From Trebonia sp. (GTDB lineage Bacteria > Actinomycetota > Actinomycetes > Streptosporangiales > Streptosporangiaceae), in contig JASHPP010000054.1 in assembly GCA_030038035.1 (NCBI GenBank), positions 1 to 5,744 on the forward strand: 5,744 bases of DNA. The letters run 5' to 3'. A model generated the notes under the pieces. That model did not search any database. It saw only the letters and a program-made list of their open reading frames with translations, and was not told the origin of the DNA. The first letter of the stretch is position 1; every line of letters starts with the position of its first letter. The translations under genes and the position numbers were made by a program. Shown here in pieces: positions 5,221 to 5,744 of the stretch.

Positions 5221-5744
5221 ATGTTCACCGGCATCGTCGAGGAGCTTGGCGAAGTCGAAGCGGTGGAGCACCTGGCAGACTCCGCCCGGATCACGATTCG
5301 CAGCTCCACGGTCACCGAGGACGCCCGCCCGGGTGACTCGATCGCCGTGAACGGCGTATGCCTCACCGTCACCGGGCTCACGTCCGACCCGCCGGGGATC
5401 GCGACGACCGCGCTCCCGCCGCCCCGCGGCTTCACCGCGGACGTCATGGGCGAGACTCTCGCCAGGTCCAGCCTCAAGGACATCGCCCCGGGCTCCCGGG
5501 TCAACCTGGAGCGGTCGGTGCGCTTGGCCGACCGGCTCGGCGGCCACCTCGTCCAGGGGCACGTCGACGCGACCGCCGCCATCCTCAGCCGCGAATCGCA
5601 AGAGCACTGGGAGGTCGTCCGCGTCGGCCTCCCGCCCGCGCTTGCCAGGTACGTCGTCGAGAAGGGCTCGGTCGCCGTCGACGGCATCAGCCTGACCGTG
5701 TCCAGGCTCGGCGAGACGTGGTTCGAGGTGAGCCTGATCCCGGA
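5221..5744 (+). CDS. ribE: Riboflavin synthase alpha chain, partial
   Basis: The frame from ATG 5221 stays open to the window edge (174 codons); the usual length is about 200-215, so roughly 30-40 residues are missing. The enzyme dismutates two 6,7-dimethyl-8-ribityllumazine molecules to riboflavin plus the pyrimidinedione, the last step of the riboflavin pathway, as a homotrimer. The N-terminus MFTGIVEELG is diagnostic. The first lumazine-binding barrel holds GDSIAVNGVCLTV (38-50) and FTADVMGETL (71-80). The second begins at about GGHLVQGHVD (107-116) and contains GSVAVDGISLTV (149-160). Between the two first-barrel motifs is a Pro-rich insert (about 54-70) some 13 residues longer than the B. 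subtilis protein has there. An excellent SD (GGGAGGAGG, spacing 5) and the FMN riboswitch upstream support the start. Further rib genes are expected downstream but lie outside the window. The symbol ribC is used for the same gene in some organisms. Confidence 0.96.
   Translation, partial: MFTGIVEELGEVEAVEHLADSARITIRSSTVTEDARPGDSIAVNGVCLTVTGLTSDPPGIATTALPPPRGFTADVMGETLARSSLKDIAPGSRVNLERSVRLADRLGGHLVQGHVDATAAILSRESQEHWEVVRVGLPPALARYVVEKGSVAVDGISLTVSRLGETWFEVSLIP

Noticed and set aside
5048..5350. Plus-strand open frame starting inside the FMN riboswitch
   Set aside because: It reads through conserved aptamer RNA and overlaps ribE out of frame, with no protein signature.
4956..5687. Minus-strand open frames opposite the riboswitch and ribE
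   Set aside because: They are shadows of a clearly recognised riboswitch and riboflavin synthase on the plus strand.

Overview
The window is GC-rich, about 70% by eye. It looks like chromosomal DNA of an actinobacterium (Actinomycetota). The support is the strong G/C preference at third codon positions, a soluble transhydrogenase of the mycobacterial/streptomycete type, an FMN-riboswitch-led ribE, and an Ala-rich ECF sigma factor fused to an anti-sigma-like module. I cannot place the order or genus from sequence alone.

Layout. Positions 1-1130 (minus strand, running off the left edge) encode an ECF-like sigma factor whose C-terminal extension has an Hx3Cx2C zinc motif, one transmembrane helix and an Ala/Pro-rich tail. 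Positions 1131-1555 are non-coding. They hold the sigma factor's likely promoter and ribosome binding site, a perfect 18-bp inverted repeat (1242-1278) and a second GC-rich hairpin (1403-1435); both are candidate U-tract-less terminators for the genes to the right. Positions 1556-3313 form a probable two-gene minus-strand operon: a secreted lipoprotein with a duplicated four-cysteine unit, then a HAD-family hydrolase 18 bases downstream. Positions 3314-3475 are a divergent intergenic region.

On the plus strand, 3476-4879 encode the soluble NAD(P)+ transhydrogenase SthA (FAD-dependent, and lacking the redox disulfide, as expected for the family). Positions 4880-5220 hold a 9-bp inverted repeat, a candidate extended -10 promoter, a complete FMN riboswitch aptamer (4970-5095) and an expression platform in which the ribE Shine-Dalgarno can be base-paired. 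ribE (riboflavin synthase alpha chain) starts at 5221 and runs off the right edge.

How the parts relate. The riboswitch and ribE form the start of a classic FMN feedback-controlled riboflavin operon. SthA is an FAD enzyme just upstream, but the intervening inverted repeat and promoter suggest separate transcription. The sigma factor and the lipoprotein/HAD pair have no obvious functional link to the flavin genes. I see no mobile elements, CRISPR arrays, tRNAs or rRNAs. The features most worth a second look are the sigma/anti-sigma-like/membrane fusion, the internally duplicated cysteine-rich lipoprotein, the SD-decoy arrangement after the FMN aptamer, and the palindrome in front of the rib promoter. 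I found no convincing evidence of a wholly new multi-gene system.
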